This document shows, piece after piece, positions 44,806 to 53,551 of a DNA stretch of 64,000 nucleotides (position 1 is its first letter; each line of letters opens with the position of its first letter). Origin of the DNA: JBBDSH01 sp040905045 (GTDB lineage Bacteria > Pseudomonadota > Gammaproteobacteria > Eutrophobiales > Eutrophobiaceae). The stretch spans positions 1 to 64,000 of the forward strand of contig JBBDSH010000096.1 in assembly GCA_040905045.1 (NCBI GenBank), in the 5' to 3' direction. Both the position numbers and the translations under genes were made by a program. Below the pieces are notes generated by a model. The model did not search any database, was not told the origin of the DNA, and saw nothing but the letters and a program-made list of their open reading frames with translations.

Positions 44806-45022
44806 ATAATAAAGTCTTGAATTCATTCACGGAGAGGCCTGCATCCTTTGCAATACCACCCATGGTATAGGCGTCGATTGGGTTGGCTCGTGGGATGGTT
44901 ACAATACGGGTACCGTCAGACATGACGATATGCTTCCCCTGGCGTTTGACCTCAAACCCTGCCTTTTCAAGGGCCTTGACTGCAGCTTTATGTGAGACGC
45001 CGGGAATCTTTGGCACAATCAA
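44804..45022 (-). CDS. hicA: HicA-type toxin (mRNA interferase)
   Basis: 72 residues with the dsRBD-like HicA/YcfA fold: VSHKAAVKALEKAGFEVKRQGKHIVMSDG, with catalytic His31. HicA toxins cleave mRNA and are neutralised by HicB. The gene overlaps the end of hicB by 4 bases (ATGA), so antitoxin is made first. It sits in the repeat-rich zone between two unrelated gene groups, a typical place for a horizontally acquired toxin-antitoxin pair. Confidence 0.9.
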   Translation of the reverse strand: MIVPKIPGVSHKAAVKALEKAGFEVKRQGKHIVMSDGTRIVTIPRANPIDAYTMGGIAKDAGLSVNEFKTLL

Positions 45023-45216
45023 CCCGCGATATCGATTTCGCGGATCTCTGCACCTTCAAGCATCTCGTTTGCAACGGCCAGGTAGGAACTGATCGCGTCC
45101 CTGGCGTTGTCCAGTGCCTCCGCTTCCGTGGTTCCCTGAGACCAGCAGCCGGGGAGTCCGGGTACTGATACACTGTATCCTTCGTCGGTTTTCTTTAGTG
45201 CGATTTTGTATTTCAT
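45019..45216 (-). CDS. hicB: HicB-type antitoxin
   Basis: 65 residues from MKYKIALKK (ATG at 45216). The partial RNase H-like HicB fold is recognisable: YSVSVPGLPGCWSQGTTEAEALDNARDAISSYL. There is no separate DNA-binding domain at the C terminus, so this is the short HicB form. It binds and inhibits HicA, whose gene follows with a 4-base overlap. Confidence 0.9.
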   Translation of the reverse strand: MKYKIALKKTDEGYSVSVPGLPGCWSQGTTEAEALDNARDAISSYLAVANEMLEGAEIREIDIAG

Positions 45217-45242
45217 GAGGCTATTATAGCGTGTAATTGACT

Positions 45243-45295
45243 CCATGTGGATTCCGGGTCTCCGCTACGCTGCGCCCGGAATGACGGCTCCGATT
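45243..45295. repeat. Family A/C-like palindrome between hicB and tldD
   Basis: GATTCCGGGTCTCCGC and GCGCCCGGAATGACGG form an imperfect hairpin with a CTACGCT loop in the short gap. It resembles the dispersed GGAATCCGG repeats elsewhere. Confidence 0.6.
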
Positions 45296-45306
45296 GGGGA
45301 TTTACG

Positions 45307-46749
45307 CTATGAAGCCGTCCCCCCAACCGTCAACTCATCAATCTTGATCGTCGGCTGACCGACACCCACCGGCACGGACTGCCCGTCCTTGCCGCAGACG
45401 CCGATGCCGGAATCCAGGGCCATGTCGTTGCCTACCATGGAGACTCGGGTTAATACATCCGGGCCGTTGCCGATGATGGTGGCGCCCTTGACGGGGGCGG
45501 TGATCTTGCCGTCCTCAATGAGCCAGGCCTGGCTGGCGCTGAAGACGAACTTGCCGTTGGTGATGTCCACCTGGCCGCCGCCGAACTGGGTGGCGTAGAT
45601 GCCTTTCTTCACCGATTTAATAATCTCTTCCGGATCGCGTTCGCCGCCCAGCATGTAGGTGTTGGTCATGCGCGGCATGGGCAGGTGGGCGTAGGATTCG
45701 CGCCGGGCGTTGCCGGTGGGGTTCATGCCCATGAGGCGGGCGTTCATTTTGTCCTGCATGTAGTTGCGCAGGATGCCGTTCTCGATGAGCGTGGTGGATT
45801 GCGTCGGCGTGCCTTCGTCGTCCACGGTTAATGAGCCGCGGCGGTTGGGAATGGTGCCGTCGTCCACCACGGTGACTTCCGGGCTGGCGATACGCTGGCC
45901 CAGCTTGCCGGAGAAGGCGGAGGTTTTCTTGCGGTTGAAGTCGCCTTCCAGGCCGTGGCCGATGGCTTCATGTAAAAGAATACCGGGCCAGCCGGGGCCC
46001 AGTACCACGGTCATGCTGCCGGCGGGGGCGTCCACGGCCTCCAGATTGATTAATGCCGCTTCCACCGCCTCGTCCACGTACTGTCGCGCCATGTCTTCGT
46101 CGTAGAAATAATCGTAGCCGAAGCGGCCGCCGCCGCCGGCGCTGCCTTTCTCGCGGCGGCCGTCCTGTTCGACAATGATGGAGACGTTCAGGCGCACCAG
46201 CGGCCGGATGTCGGCGCTGAAGGTGCCGTCCATGCCGGCCACCAGCATGGTGGTGTATTCGCCGGCCAGGGAGGCGATGACCTGTTTCACGCGCGGGTCT
46301 TTCTTGCGCGCCAGTTCGTCCACTTTCTGCAGCAGGGCGATCTTACGATCGGCGGGCATGGCGTCCAGGGGATCGTCGCTGCCGTACAGGGGCACGATGT
46401 CCTGTTTGTGCCAGGCCTGCAGGGATCGGTCCGAGCCGCTTTGGGCGATGGCGCGGGCGGCGTGGGCGGCGCTGGTCAGGGCCGGCAGCTGGATCTCGTC
46501 GGAATAGGCGAAGCCGGTTTTCTCGCCGCTGACGGCGCGCACGCCGACGCCCTGATCAATATGGTGGGTGCCTTCCTTGATGATGCCGTCCTCCAGCACC
46601 CAGGATTCCATGCGCGAGGATTCGAAATACAGGTCCGCCTGGTCGACTTGCCGGGTGATGAGTTGATCCAGGGTTTTCTGCAGGTCGTTGATGCCCAGCC
46701 CCACGGGGGCGAGCAGGGATTGGGTGGCGGTGTCCAGCGGTGTATTCAT
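45307..46749 (-). CDS. tldD: Metalloprotease TldD
   Basis: 480 residues. The zinc-binding motif HEAIGH lies near residue 255 in ILLHEAIGHGLEGD, followed by the family signature GTPTQSTTLIENG. TldD acts with TldE/PmbA as a cytoplasmic protease that matures microcin B17, degrades CcdA and processes some modified peptides. The partner gene is not in this window. It lies 10 bases after the nitrilase gene on the same strand, a conserved gammaproteobacterial arrangement. Confidence 0.97.
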   Translation of the reverse strand: MNTPLDTATQSLLAPVGLGINDLQKTLDQLITRQVDQADLYFESSRMESWVLEDGIIKEGTHHIDQGVGVRAVSGEKTGFAYSDEIQLPALTSAAHAARAIAQSGSDRSLQAWHKQDIVPLYGSDDPLDAMPADRKIALLQKVDELARKKDPRVKQVIASLAGEYTTMLVAGMDGTFSADIRPLVRLNVSIIVEQDGRREKGSAGGGGRFGYDYFYDEDMARQYVDEAVEAALINLEAVDAPAGSMTVVLGPGWPGILLHEAIGHGLEGDFNRKKTSAFSGKLGQRIASPEVTVVDDGTIPNRRGSLTVDDEGTPTQSTTLIENGILRNYMQDKMNARLMGMNPTGNARRESYAHLPMPRMTNTYMLGGERDPEEIIKSVKKGIYATQFGGGQVDITNGKFVFSASQAWLIEDGKITAPVKGATIIGNGPDVLTRVSMVGNDMALDSGIGVCGKDGQSVPVGVGQPTIKIDELTVGGTAS

Positions 46750-46759
46750 GCGTGTCTCT

Positions 46760-47581
46760 TTATATTAATGTCTTGTGTTTCAGGGCCGGGAATTTGCGGC
46801 GCAGTTGCTCGACCTCATCCAGGTCGATGTCCGCGCTGACCACGCCCGGGCCCTTGTCCAGTTGCGCGAGGATATCACCCCAGGGATCGATGATCATGCT
46901 GTGGCCCCAGGTGGCGCGGGTGGCGGTATTCTGCCCGCCCTGGGCGGCGGCGATGACGAAACAGAGGTTTTCCACGGCTCGCGCCCGTAACAGGTGTTCC
47001 CAGTGCCGCCGGCCGGTGGTTTCCGTGAAGGCCGACGGAACGGTAATGATGTTAATACTTTGATCCAGCATGCGCCGGTAGAGTTCCGGGAAGCGCAGGT
47101 CGTAGCATATGGACATGCCTATATTGCCGATGGGGGTGTGGGCGACGATGATCTCGCTGCCCGGCATCATGGTGCGGGATTCGGTATAGGATTCACCGCC
47201 CTCGCTCTCGTCCAGGACCACGTCGAACAGGTGGATCTTGTCGTAGCGGCTCACGCATTGGCCTTCCGGGTTGTACAGCAGGCAGGCGTTGTAGACCCGG
47301 TCGGGATTGCCGGACTCCAGCGGGATGGTGCCGCCCATGAGCCAGAGGCCGTACTTTTTGGCCTGGTCGGCGAGGAAATCCTGCAGGGGGCCGCTGCCGT
47401 AGGGTTCCTGAATAGCCAGTTTGTCGGTGTCTTCAAGGCCGATGACGGGGAAGAACTCCGGCAGCTGGACGAATTCGGCGCCGTGATCCGTCGCCGCCTC
47501 GGCGATGAGGGTCTCGGCGCTTTCCAGGTTGGCGTCCACATCCGGGGTGGAGACCATTTGCAGGGCGGCGACTCGGGGCAT
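46760..47581 (-). CDS. Carbon-nitrogen hydrolase (nitrilase superfamily, Nit-like)
   Basis: 273 residues. The catalytic triad is visible: Glu42 (LPEFFP), Lys115 (YDKIHLFD) and Cys159 (MSICYDLRFPE). The sequence is close to the Nit1/Nit2 branch, whose members hydrolyse deaminated glutathione or omega-amidated dicarboxylates. It is the first gene of a two-gene unit with tldD. The function as a metabolite-repair amidase is the best guess. Confidence 0.93.
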   Translation of the reverse strand: MPRVAALQMVSTPDVDANLESAETLIAEAATDHGAEFVQLPEFFPVIGLEDTDKLAIQEPYGSGPLQDFLADQAKKYGLWLMGGTIPLESGNPDRVYNACLLYNPEGQCVSRYDKIHLFDVVLDESEGGESYTESRTMMPGSEIIVAHTPIGNIGMSICYDLRFPELYRRMLDQSINIITVPSAFTETTGRRHWEHLLRARAVENLCFVIAAAQGGQNTATRATWGHSMIIDPWGDILAQLDKGPGVVSADIDLDEVEQLRRKFPALKHKTLI

Positions 47582-47608
47582 TGTTCAGTGATCCCGTGGT
47601 TTTGGTGT

Positions 47609-47830
47609 TCATTATCGGTGCGAGGGTGCGCCTCCCACAACCAGAGTTTTCCCTCATTGCCAAACCGTGCATGTAGGAGCGGCCACCCCGGCTTACAGCA
47701 TGCCGGGGCAGGCTCCGGCCGCGAATTATGACTACCTGAGCATAATCCTGTATGCGGGCCACCCAAGCCGTCATCCCGGCCAGGCTTGCCCCGGACATGA
47801 TCCGGGGGATTGGCCGGGATCCAGTTGCAT
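47609..47830. repeat. Family B element and related palindromic debris
   Basis: GCGAGGGTGCGCCTCCCACAACCAGAGTTT and TGTAGGAGCGGCCACCCCGGCTTAC-type arms occupy about 47616-47725. A GTCATCCCGGCCAGGCTTG...GGGATCCAG repeat follows (about 47772-47825). No gene is present. Confidence 0.7.
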
Positions 47831-47867
47831 GGATGCGCCGATCTGCTCCTGTCATGACCCTCCATGG

Positions 47868-48138
47868 CTAGTACCTCGACACAGGGATGATGATGAATTC
47901 AGCGCCGGTCCAGGGCCTTTCCCGCAAGGCGCGGCGGCGCCGGCAGAGTGGGCCCTCTGTCAAGCCGGCGCAACGCAGCGGGAAAGGCCCTGGCCGGCGC
48001 CCTCCGGGTCGGCCCAAAAGCGGCCATTGCGTCGTTGTTTTCTCTTGCCATAGGCCCACTATGCCTGCGAGAAAACGCCTTGCACTGGCCGCTTTTGGAT
48101 TGACTGAACTCATCATAATTCCTGTGTCGAGGTACTAG
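47868..48138. mobile_element. 271-bp MITE-like element with 18-bp terminal inverted repeats and two internal hairpins
   Basis: The ends CTAGTACCTCGACACAGG (47868-47885) and CCTGTGTCGAGGTACTAG (48121-48138) are perfect 18-base inverted copies; since CTAG is palindromic, it may instead be a duplicated target. Hairpin 1 has a 16-bp perfect stem (47910-47925 with 47978-47993), extended outward by GCGCCGG/CCGGCGC and inward by GCGCCGGC/GCCGGCGC. Hairpin 2 has a 13-bp stem (48014-48026 with 48086-48098) and an inner GTTTTCTC/GAGAAAAC. No transposase is encoded. Open frames on both strands end in IIIPVSRY only because of the inverted ends. It resembles a non-autonomous transposable element. Confidence 0.8.
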
Positions 48139-48197
48139 AAGAGGATAAAACGCATAAGGATACAGAGGCGGTGCGACGCGAACAAGCAAGGGGACGT

Positions 48198-48226
48198 ATA
48201 AAAAAAGGCCCCGGTAGCCGGGGCCT
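48198..48226 (-). terminator. Rho-independent terminator after the ComEA-like gene
   Basis: AGGCCCCGG (48206-48214) and CCGGGGCCT (48218-48226) form a perfect 9-bp stem with loop TAG. The A-run at 48199-48206 reads as a T-run on the minus strand, 30 bases after the gene's stop. Confidence 0.92.
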
Positions 48227-48255
48227 GAGTTCAGCAAAGAATAGGCGGGAGTGAA

Positions 48256-48516
48256 TTATTCCGCGGTCAGCATGTCGCGGTTGTTGTCCAGGGTCATCTG
48301 TCCGACGCCGTCCACATTCATCAATTCCTCGACGGAAGAGAAGGGTCCGTTTTCCTCGCGGTAATCGATGATGGCCTCGGCGCGTTTTTCGCCGACGCCC
48401 TGGATGGACATCAGGGTTTCCGCGTCCGCCGTATTGACATTGATCCTGTCGGCGGCGGCCAGTTGAAGTGAAAAGAACAGAAAGGAAGTGAGAAGTATTT
48501 TCCGTATGCAATCCAT
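48256..48516 (-). CDS. ComEA-like helix-hairpin-helix protein
   Basis: 86 residues with AAAGGAGG upstream. A signal peptide (MDCIRKILLTSFLFFSLQLAAA) precedes a single (HhH)2 DNA-binding domain, INVNTADAETLMSIQGVGEKRAEAIIDYREENG. This is the periplasmic ComEA form that binds incoming double-stranded DNA during natural transformation. No other competence genes are in the window. It ends at a strong terminator and is probably a monocistronic transcript. Confidence 0.92.
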   Translation of the reverse strand: MDCIRKILLTSFLFFSLQLAAADRINVNTADAETLMSIQGVGEKRAEAIIDYREENGPFSSVEELMNVDGVGQMTLDNNRDMLTAE

Positions 48517-48613
48517 GGTTGCCTCCTTTAGATTTTAGATTGAATCCCTTTACTCCATGCGCCTGTAATACTAGTCGAATTGAACAGGGATTTAAATACC
48601 TCAAAAAGGGGAC

Positions 48614-48639
48614 AAAAAAAGCCCCGTATAAACGGGGCT
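48614..48639 (-). terminator. Rho-independent terminator after the phosphate porin gene
   Basis: AGCCCCGT (48620-48627) and ACGGGGCT (48632-48639) form an 8-bp stem. The A-run at 48614-48620 is the T-run on the minus strand, about 35 bases after the porin stop codon. Confidence 0.9.
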
Positions 48640-48670
48640 GAAGGGAGGGATGCTGATTTAACTGTTTGAT

Positions 48671-50056
48671 TTACCAGTAAACCTGCCCGCGGAAGGAGAG
48701 GCCATGGGGCTCGTCGCCGTCAAAGGCGCTGCCGGGGCGGTTCATGTCGAGGGTATAAATGTAGTTGGCCATGAAGCGCATGTTCTTGTTCACGTACCAG
48801 TTGACGCCGGCGGTCAGGGCTTCCTGCGCCCCGCCGCTTCCGGCTCCGAGAACACCGACGGCGTCGTTCAGGTCAAGCTTGTCGTAGCGAACGGCCACCT
48901 GCCAGCCGCCGTAACCGCCCTTGCCGACAACACTGTTGGGGGCGACACTGCCGAATTGCGCCTTGCCGGTATCGTATTTGGGTGATTCGCCGGTGAGGAA
49001 ATAACTGGTTTCGGCGTAATAACCGTCCAGATCCGCATCCGGTACGCCGGCAAGCGCCGAATTTACCGTCATGCGTGAATATTCCGACTTGAAGCCGAAG
49101 GAACCGTAAACGGCGGCGGCCTCGACGTTGAGTCCCAGCGTATCATCGGCGGCCGCGCCGAAATTGGCATCCACAAAGCGATCCGCCGTGCGGAAGATCC
49201 CCGGCCGTTGCCGAACGCGCAGGGTCCGGTCCACCAGTTTCCGGTACCAGATACCGGCACCGACGGCCATCAGGTGGTTCTTGTCCCGCATCAGGGGGAC
49301 GAAGGTACCGCGGGCCGCGATATTGAGTTCATCGTCGATACCGCCGCCGCTGGGCTGGCCGCCCTGTTCGGCACCGAACACGCCGGCATGCAATGTCCAG
49401 CGATCATTGCCGCCCCGGGTAAACGCGGCCACACCCAGTTGCCGCGCGGGCTGCAGCGGGCCGTCGGCGAGAAAGGGACGCTCGATGAAACTCATGTATT
49501 TCGAACTGGACAGGGTTGCCAGGCCGAACGGTATATGGGACTGGCCGAACTTGACCCAGGAATTGCCCGACTTGTAACCGATGAAGCCGTCCTTCATGGA
49601 TGTGCCGTTGCCGGCGAAATCCATTTCCAGCTTGTAAATCCAGTTGCCGAACATGCTGCCCTCAAACCCCAGGCGGGCGCGGCGGATAAAGGGTTCGCTG
49701 CCGATCTTGTTGATGTCGGAATTGACCAGGTTGTAATCGGCCATGACCCGGCCGATGGGTTGCCAGGACCAGTCGCCGTCGGCGGAGGACACCTTGAACT
49801 TGCCCCTGGTTTCAATCTTCGGCATGTCCTTGACCTTCTCTTCCACTTCAGCCTGCGCAGCTTCATTCTTTTCCTCATCCGCGGCGGCGGCAATCTTCAG
49901 GGAGCGGTATTCCTCCGCCGAGATACTGCCTTTTTTATACATGATTTCGATAAGCTGCATCATGGCATCGTTGCCGGCCTGTGCCGGTGCAGACAGTGCG
50001 GCCATGAGCCACAGCATTGCCGAACCGCAGAGTGTGCTTGATTTGATACGGGTCAC
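48671..50056 (-). CDS. Phosphate-selective porin (OprP/OprO family)
   Basis: 461 residues from GTG 50056, chosen because GAGGAG lies just upstream; an ATG further upstream lacks one. A signal peptide ends near APAQAG. A short coiled coil (residues ~30-80, AAAADEEKNEAAQAEVEEKV) precedes a 16-strand-type barrel with FIRRARLGFEGSMFGNWIYKLEMDFAG. This matches the OprP/OprO family of outer-membrane phosphate/polyphosphate channels. A three-unit Pho box lies 110 bases upstream (50166-50194), and phoB is divergent on the other side, so phosphate limitation should induce it. Confidence 0.92.
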   Translation of the reverse strand: MTRIKSSTLCGSAMLWLMAALSAPAQAGNDAMMQLIEIMYKKGSISAEEYRSLKIAAAADEEKNEAAQAEVEEKVKDMPKIETRGKFKVSSADGDWSWQPIGRVMADYNLVNSDINKIGSEPFIRRARLGFEGSMFGNWIYKLEMDFAGNGTSMKDGFIGYKSGNSWVKFGQSHIPFGLATLSSSKYMSFIERPFLADGPLQPARQLGVAAFTRGGNDRWTLHAGVFGAEQGGQPSGGGIDDELNIAARGTFVPLMRDKNHLMAVGAGIWYRKLVDRTLRVRQRPGIFRTADRFVDANFGAAADDTLGLNVEAAAVYGSFGFKSEYSRMTVNSALAGVPDADLDGYYAETSYFLTGESPKYDTGKAQFGSVAPNSVVGKGGYGGWQVAVRYDKLDLNDAVGVLGAGSGGAQEALTAGVNWYVNKNMRFMANYIYTLDMNRPGSAFDGDEPHGLSFRGQVYW

Positions 50057-50165
50057 GATGATTCTCCTCGTTTTGTGTTCAAGAGACGGTTGATACATTT
50101 CGGCATGACCTCCCGCCGGCAGGCCATGCATTCGAGTTTCGAGTCGGGAACAATAGAGCCGGACT

Positions 50166-50194
50166 GTGAATAACCGATGACCTTTTTGTTACAG
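50166..50194 (-). promoter_or_regulatory. Pho box upstream of the phosphate porin
   Basis: On the minus strand three 7-base units spaced exactly 11 bases apart are CTGTAAC (50194-50188), AGGTCAT (50183-50177) and TATTCAC (50172-50166). This matches the repeated CTGTCAT pattern bound by PhoB. Confidence 0.75.
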
Positions 50195-50282
50195 ACAGAT
50201 GAAGAAAATGTTGAATGGATTACATGCCGGCGCCGGCAGGGCCTCTTTATGACAAATCAGAAGATCGGGAGGCTTATATTCC

Positions 50283-50300
50283 TTGTCATGAAACTGTAAT
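50283..50300 (+). promoter_or_regulatory. Pho box upstream of phoB
   Basis: TTGTCAT (50283-50289) and CTGTAAT (50294-50300) are separated by the canonical 11-base period, about 50 bases upstream of the phoB start. It suggests PhoB autoregulation. Confidence 0.75.
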
Positions 50301-50347
50301 ATGTTTCGTGTCTAATTCGCGCCATGCTTCAGACAGTTTATGATGCC

Positions 50348-51034
50348 ATGAAGGGTAAGATACTCGTCATTGAGGATGAAGTCGCCATCAGGGAGATGCT
50401 TGGATACGCCCTGATGAAGGAGGGCTATGAGTTTCATGAAGCCGCCGATGTGGAGCAGGCGCGTCCGATTACGGCGGAGCATCGGCCCGATCTCATCCTG
50501 CTTGACTGGATGCTGCCCGGCATGAGCGGAGTCGATTACGCCCGTCGTCTGCGCAATGATCCCGATACCCGCGATATCCCGATTATCATGCTGACGGCCC
50601 GGGGCGAGGAAAGTGACAGAATACGGGGCCTGGATACCGGCGCCGACGATTATGTGACCAAACCGTTTTCGACCAGGGAATTGCTTGCCCGGATCAAGGC
50701 GGTATTACGGCGTACCGGCAAGCCGGGCGAGGCAGGCGCAATTGAAGTCAACGGGCTGGTGCTGGATCCGGAAACCTATCGCGTTTCCGCGGACGGGCAA
50801 CCCGTAATCATCAGCCCGACGGAATTCCGCCTGCTGCATTTCTTCATAAAAAATCCCGAGCGTGTCTACAGCCGTACACAACTGCTGGATCAGGTATGGG
50901 GCCGGAATATCTATGTCGAGGAACGGACCGTGGATGTGCATATACGGCGCTTGCGCAAGATCCTGGAACCGTTCGGGTTTGATAAATACATTCAAACCGT
51001 ACGCAGCGTCGGCTACCGTTTCTCACCAAAGTAA
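50348..51034 (+). CDS. phoB: Phosphate regulon response regulator PhoB
   Basis: 228 residues from MKGKILVIEDE; an earlier ATG at 50324 would add eight atypical residues. The receiver domain has the phospho-acceptor aspartate in LILLDWMLPGMSG, a conserved Thr in IIMLTARGEE and Lys in VTKPFS. The C-terminal OmpR/PhoB winged helix carries RVYSRTQLLDQVWG and YVEERTVDVHIRRLRKIL. PhoB activates phosphate-starvation genes through Pho boxes. phoR begins immediately after its stop codon. Confidence 0.96.
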   Translation: MKGKILVIEDEVAIREMLGYALMKEGYEFHEAADVEQARPITAEHRPDLILLDWMLPGMSGVDYARRLRNDPDTRDIPIIMLTARGEESDRIRGLDTGADDYVTKPFSTRELLARIKAVLRRTGKPGEAGAIEVNGLVLDPETYRVSADGQPVIISPTEFRLLHFFIKNPERVYSRTQLLDQVWGRNIYVEERTVDVHIRRLRKILEPFGFDKYIQTVRSVGYRFSPK

Positions 51035-51043
51035 GTGAATCGC

Positions 51044-52378
51044 ATGAATCGCGACTTCGCTCGATTCGCAGGTTTTGCCACGGCCGGATTGATTATCGGC
51101 CTGTTGTTCGGCCATGCGGCGGCGGGAGTTGCCGTCGCGCTTGCAGCCTGTTGTTACCTTTTGTTCCGCGATAACCGGCGTCTGTACGACTGGCTGCGCC
51201 GGCACGACGACGAGGAACCGCCGCCGTTACACGGCAGTCATGATGATATCGCCGGGGAAGTCCGGGCGCTGCGCCGGTCTTACCGGCATCGCGAGGACAA
51301 GCTGACGCGGTACGTGGAACGTATCCAGGAGGCCACTGCCGCGCTGCCGGATGCCATTGTCATCCTGGACGGGGAAGATCATATCCGCTGGGCCAATCAG
51401 CAGGCGACGGAATATCTCGGCATCCACTGGCCGCAGGATGCCGCCCAGCGGCTGGGCAATCTTATCCGCCATCCGAAATTGCTCGACTATCTCAGGCGCA
51501 AGGGGCAAAGCGGGGATGTCAAGGGTGTCATACTGCCGTCACCGGAATCCCCGGATCGGCATATTGAATACCGGTTGATTCAGTACGGCGACGGTCTGCG
51601 CCTGCTGCTGGCGCGCGATGTCAGCTATATTGAACGGATTAACCGCATGCGGCGTGACTTTATTGCCAATGCTTCTCACGAACTGCGTACGCCGCTGACC
51701 GTGATTGCGGGTTATCTGGAGTCGCTGGACGGAGATATGGACTCGAAGACCGCCGACTTGCAGCCGCAATTCCGGCAGATGCGCAAACAGGCGGCGCGCA
51801 TGCAGACGTTGATTGACGATATGCTGACGCTGTCCCGGCTTGAATCGGATGATGACAAATCCCGGCATGCACGGGTGGCTGTGCCGGATCTCCTCGCCGT
51901 GATTCACCAGGAAGCGAAGACACTGAGCGGTGAGCGCGGACATAAAATCGAGCTGGATGTGGATGATTCCCTGCTGCTGCGCGGCGATTACAATGAACTC
52001 TACAGTGCGTTTTCCAATCTTGTGGCCAACGCCGTGCAATATACACCGGACGGCGGCACGATCCTCATACACTGGTATGAGGACGAAGGCGGTGCACACT
52101 TGGCGGTCAGTGATACCGGCGAGGGTATCGCCCCGGAACACATACCGCGCCTGACCGAGCGGTTTTACCGGGTTGACAGCGGACGATCGCGCGAGAGCGG
52201 CGGTACCGGCCTGGGACTTGCCATCGTCAAGCATGTCATGAACCGTCACGGCGGCCGCCTGCATATCGAAAGCCGGCCCGGTGAGGGCAGTATCTTCCGG
52301 TGTGATTTGCCGGCAAGCGGCATCGAGCGACGCACCGGGGCGGATTCCCCTCCCCCGGAAAATGGAACACGTATTTAG
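51044..52378 (+). CDS. phoR: Phosphate regulon sensor kinase PhoR
   Basis: 444 residues from ATG 51044 (a GTG at 51035 directly after the phoB stop is an alternative). A membrane region (GFATAGLIIGLLFGHAAAGVAVALAACCYLLF) leads to a PAS domain (~residues 95-190). The H-box FIANASHELRTPLTVIAGYL supplies the phospho-accepting His (near 211). The ATPase domain has NLVANAVQYTP, DTGEGIAPEH and GGTGLGLAIVKHV. PhoR phosphorylates PhoB under phosphate limitation and is restrained by PstSCAB-PhoU, all encoded downstream. Confidence 0.95.
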   Translation: MNRDFARFAGFATAGLIIGLLFGHAAAGVAVALAACCYLLFRDNRRLYDWLRRHDDEEPPPLHGSHDDIAGEVRALRRSYRHREDKLTRYVERIQEATAALPDAIVILDGEDHIRWANQQATEYLGIHWPQDAAQRLGNLIRHPKLLDYLRRKGQSGDVKGVILPSPESPDRHIEYRLIQYGDGLRLLLARDVSYIERINRMRRDFIANASHELRTPLTVIAGYLESLDGDMDSKTADLQPQFRQMRKQAARMQTLIDDMLTLSRLESDDDKSRHARVAVPDLLAVIHQEAKTLSGERGHKIELDVDDSLLLRGDYNELYSAFSNLVANAVQYTPDGGTILIHWYEDEGGAHLAVSDTGEGIAPEHIPRLTERFYRVDSGRSRESGGTGLGLAIVKHVMNRHGGRLHIESRPGEGSIFRCDLPASGIERRTGADSPPPENGTRI

Positions 52379-52406
52379 GGAACAGGAAAATCCCGATGTC
52401 GCAGAA

Positions 52407-52435
52407 CTGTCATATTGTTTTCACAGTCCTGTCAT
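52407..52435 (+). promoter_or_regulatory. Pho box upstream of pstS
   Basis: Three 7-base units at an 11-base period: CTGTCAT (52407-52413), TTTTCAC (52418-52424) and CTGTCAT (52429-52435). Two units are perfect matches to the PhoB consensus. It lies 70 bases upstream of pstS. Confidence 0.85.
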
Positions 52436-52504
52436 TCCGGACGATCATAGTGTGTATACACAGCGGATTATCCACAATTCATTTATCACATTGGAGAAAG
52501 CATC

Positions 52505-53500
52505 ATGACAGGCAAATGGCTTCTTACAGCCGGGATAACAATGGCGTTTTTACCGGCCTCGATCAGCCTCGCGGCGGAGGTCGACAGCAATCTGCCGGAT
52601 TACAAGCAGGCCAGCGGTATCTCCGGCAGCATCATCAGTGTCGGTTCCGATACCCTGAATAACCTTATGACATTGTGGACCGAGGAATTCAAGAAGGAGT
52701 ATCCGAATGTCAGCATTGAGGTCCAGGGAGCGGGCTCCTCCACCGCGCCGCCGGCACTGGCCGAGGGCACCGCGAACCTGGGGCCGATGAGCCGCCGGAT
52801 GAAGGACAGCGAACTGGCCGCCTTCGAGAAGAAGTACGGTTACAAACCCACCGCTATCGGTGTCGCCATCGACGCCCTGGCGGTTTATGTCCACAAGGAT
52901 AATCCCGTTAAAGGACTGAGCATCCCGCAGGTGGATGCCGTTTTCTCGGCTACGCGATCCTGCGGTTACAGGGAAGATATCACCAACTGGGATCAAATCG
53001 GTGTCGGCGGTGAACTCGCGGGCCGTTCCATTCAGGTCTACGGTCGCAACTCCGTGTCCGGCACTTATGGCTACTTCAAGAAGAATGCCCTGTGCGGCGG
53101 CGATTTCAAGGACAGCGTCAACGAGCAGCCGGGTTCGGCCTCGGTGGTGCAGAGCGTGACCAAGTCACTGACCGGGATCGGTTATTCCGGTATCGGCTAC
53201 AAGACCTCGGGTGTCCGTGCTGTGCCACTGGCCAGTGAAGAGGGCGGCGAGTTCATACCGGCAACCCCGGAGATGGCCGCTTCCGGCAAATTTCCCCTGG
53301 CCCGTTTCCTTTACGTTTATATCAACAAGAAGCCCAATGAATCGCCGGATCCCATTGTCGCCGAATTCATCAAGATGGTTCTGTCCAAGACCGGCCAGAT
53401 GGTGGTGCTCAAGGATGGTTACGTGCCGCTTCCGGCCGTGGCCGCGAAGCGCGAACTGGCCAAGATCGGCATCGATATGGACCAGATTGCCGGCAGATAA
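52505..53500 (+). CDS. pstS: Periplasmic phosphate-binding protein PstS
   Basis: 331 residues with a signal peptide ending near AAEVD (residue ~24). The binding-protein body shows SVGSDTLNNLMTLW and VEIQGAGSS-type loops that hold phosphate, then GPMSRRMKDSEL and YGRNSVSGTYGYF. This is the SphX/PstS branch with PBP-like fold. It would deliver phosphate to PstCAB. A perfect Pho box upstream and a terminator downstream (53552-53580) indicate strong, separately controlled expression relative to pstCAB. Confidence 0.95.
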   Translation: MTGKWLLTAGITMAFLPASISLAAEVDSNLPDYKQASGISGSIISVGSDTLNNLMTLWTEEFKKEYPNVSIEVQGAGSSTAPPALAEGTANLGPMSRRMKDSELAAFEKKYGYKPTAIGVAIDALAVYVHKDNPVKGLSIPQVDAVFSATRSCGYREDITNWDQIGVGGELAGRSIQVYGRNSVSGTYGYFKKNALCGGDFKDSVNEQPGSASVVQSVTKSLTGIGYSGIGYKTSGVRAVPLASEEGGEFIPATPEMAASGKFPLARFLYVYINKKPNESPDPIVAEFIKMVLSKTGQMVVLKDGYVPLPAVAAKRELAKIGIDMDQIAGR

Positions 53501-53551
53501 CCCGGCAGTAATAACCCGTCCCGGAACGGTTTCGTTCTCCGGAAAGACCCG

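Noticed and set aside
47887..48138. Small proteins encoded by the 271-bp element on both strands
   Set aside because: Both frames are made of hairpin and inverted-repeat sequence and end identically because of the inverted ends; no family resemblance or ribosome-binding site.
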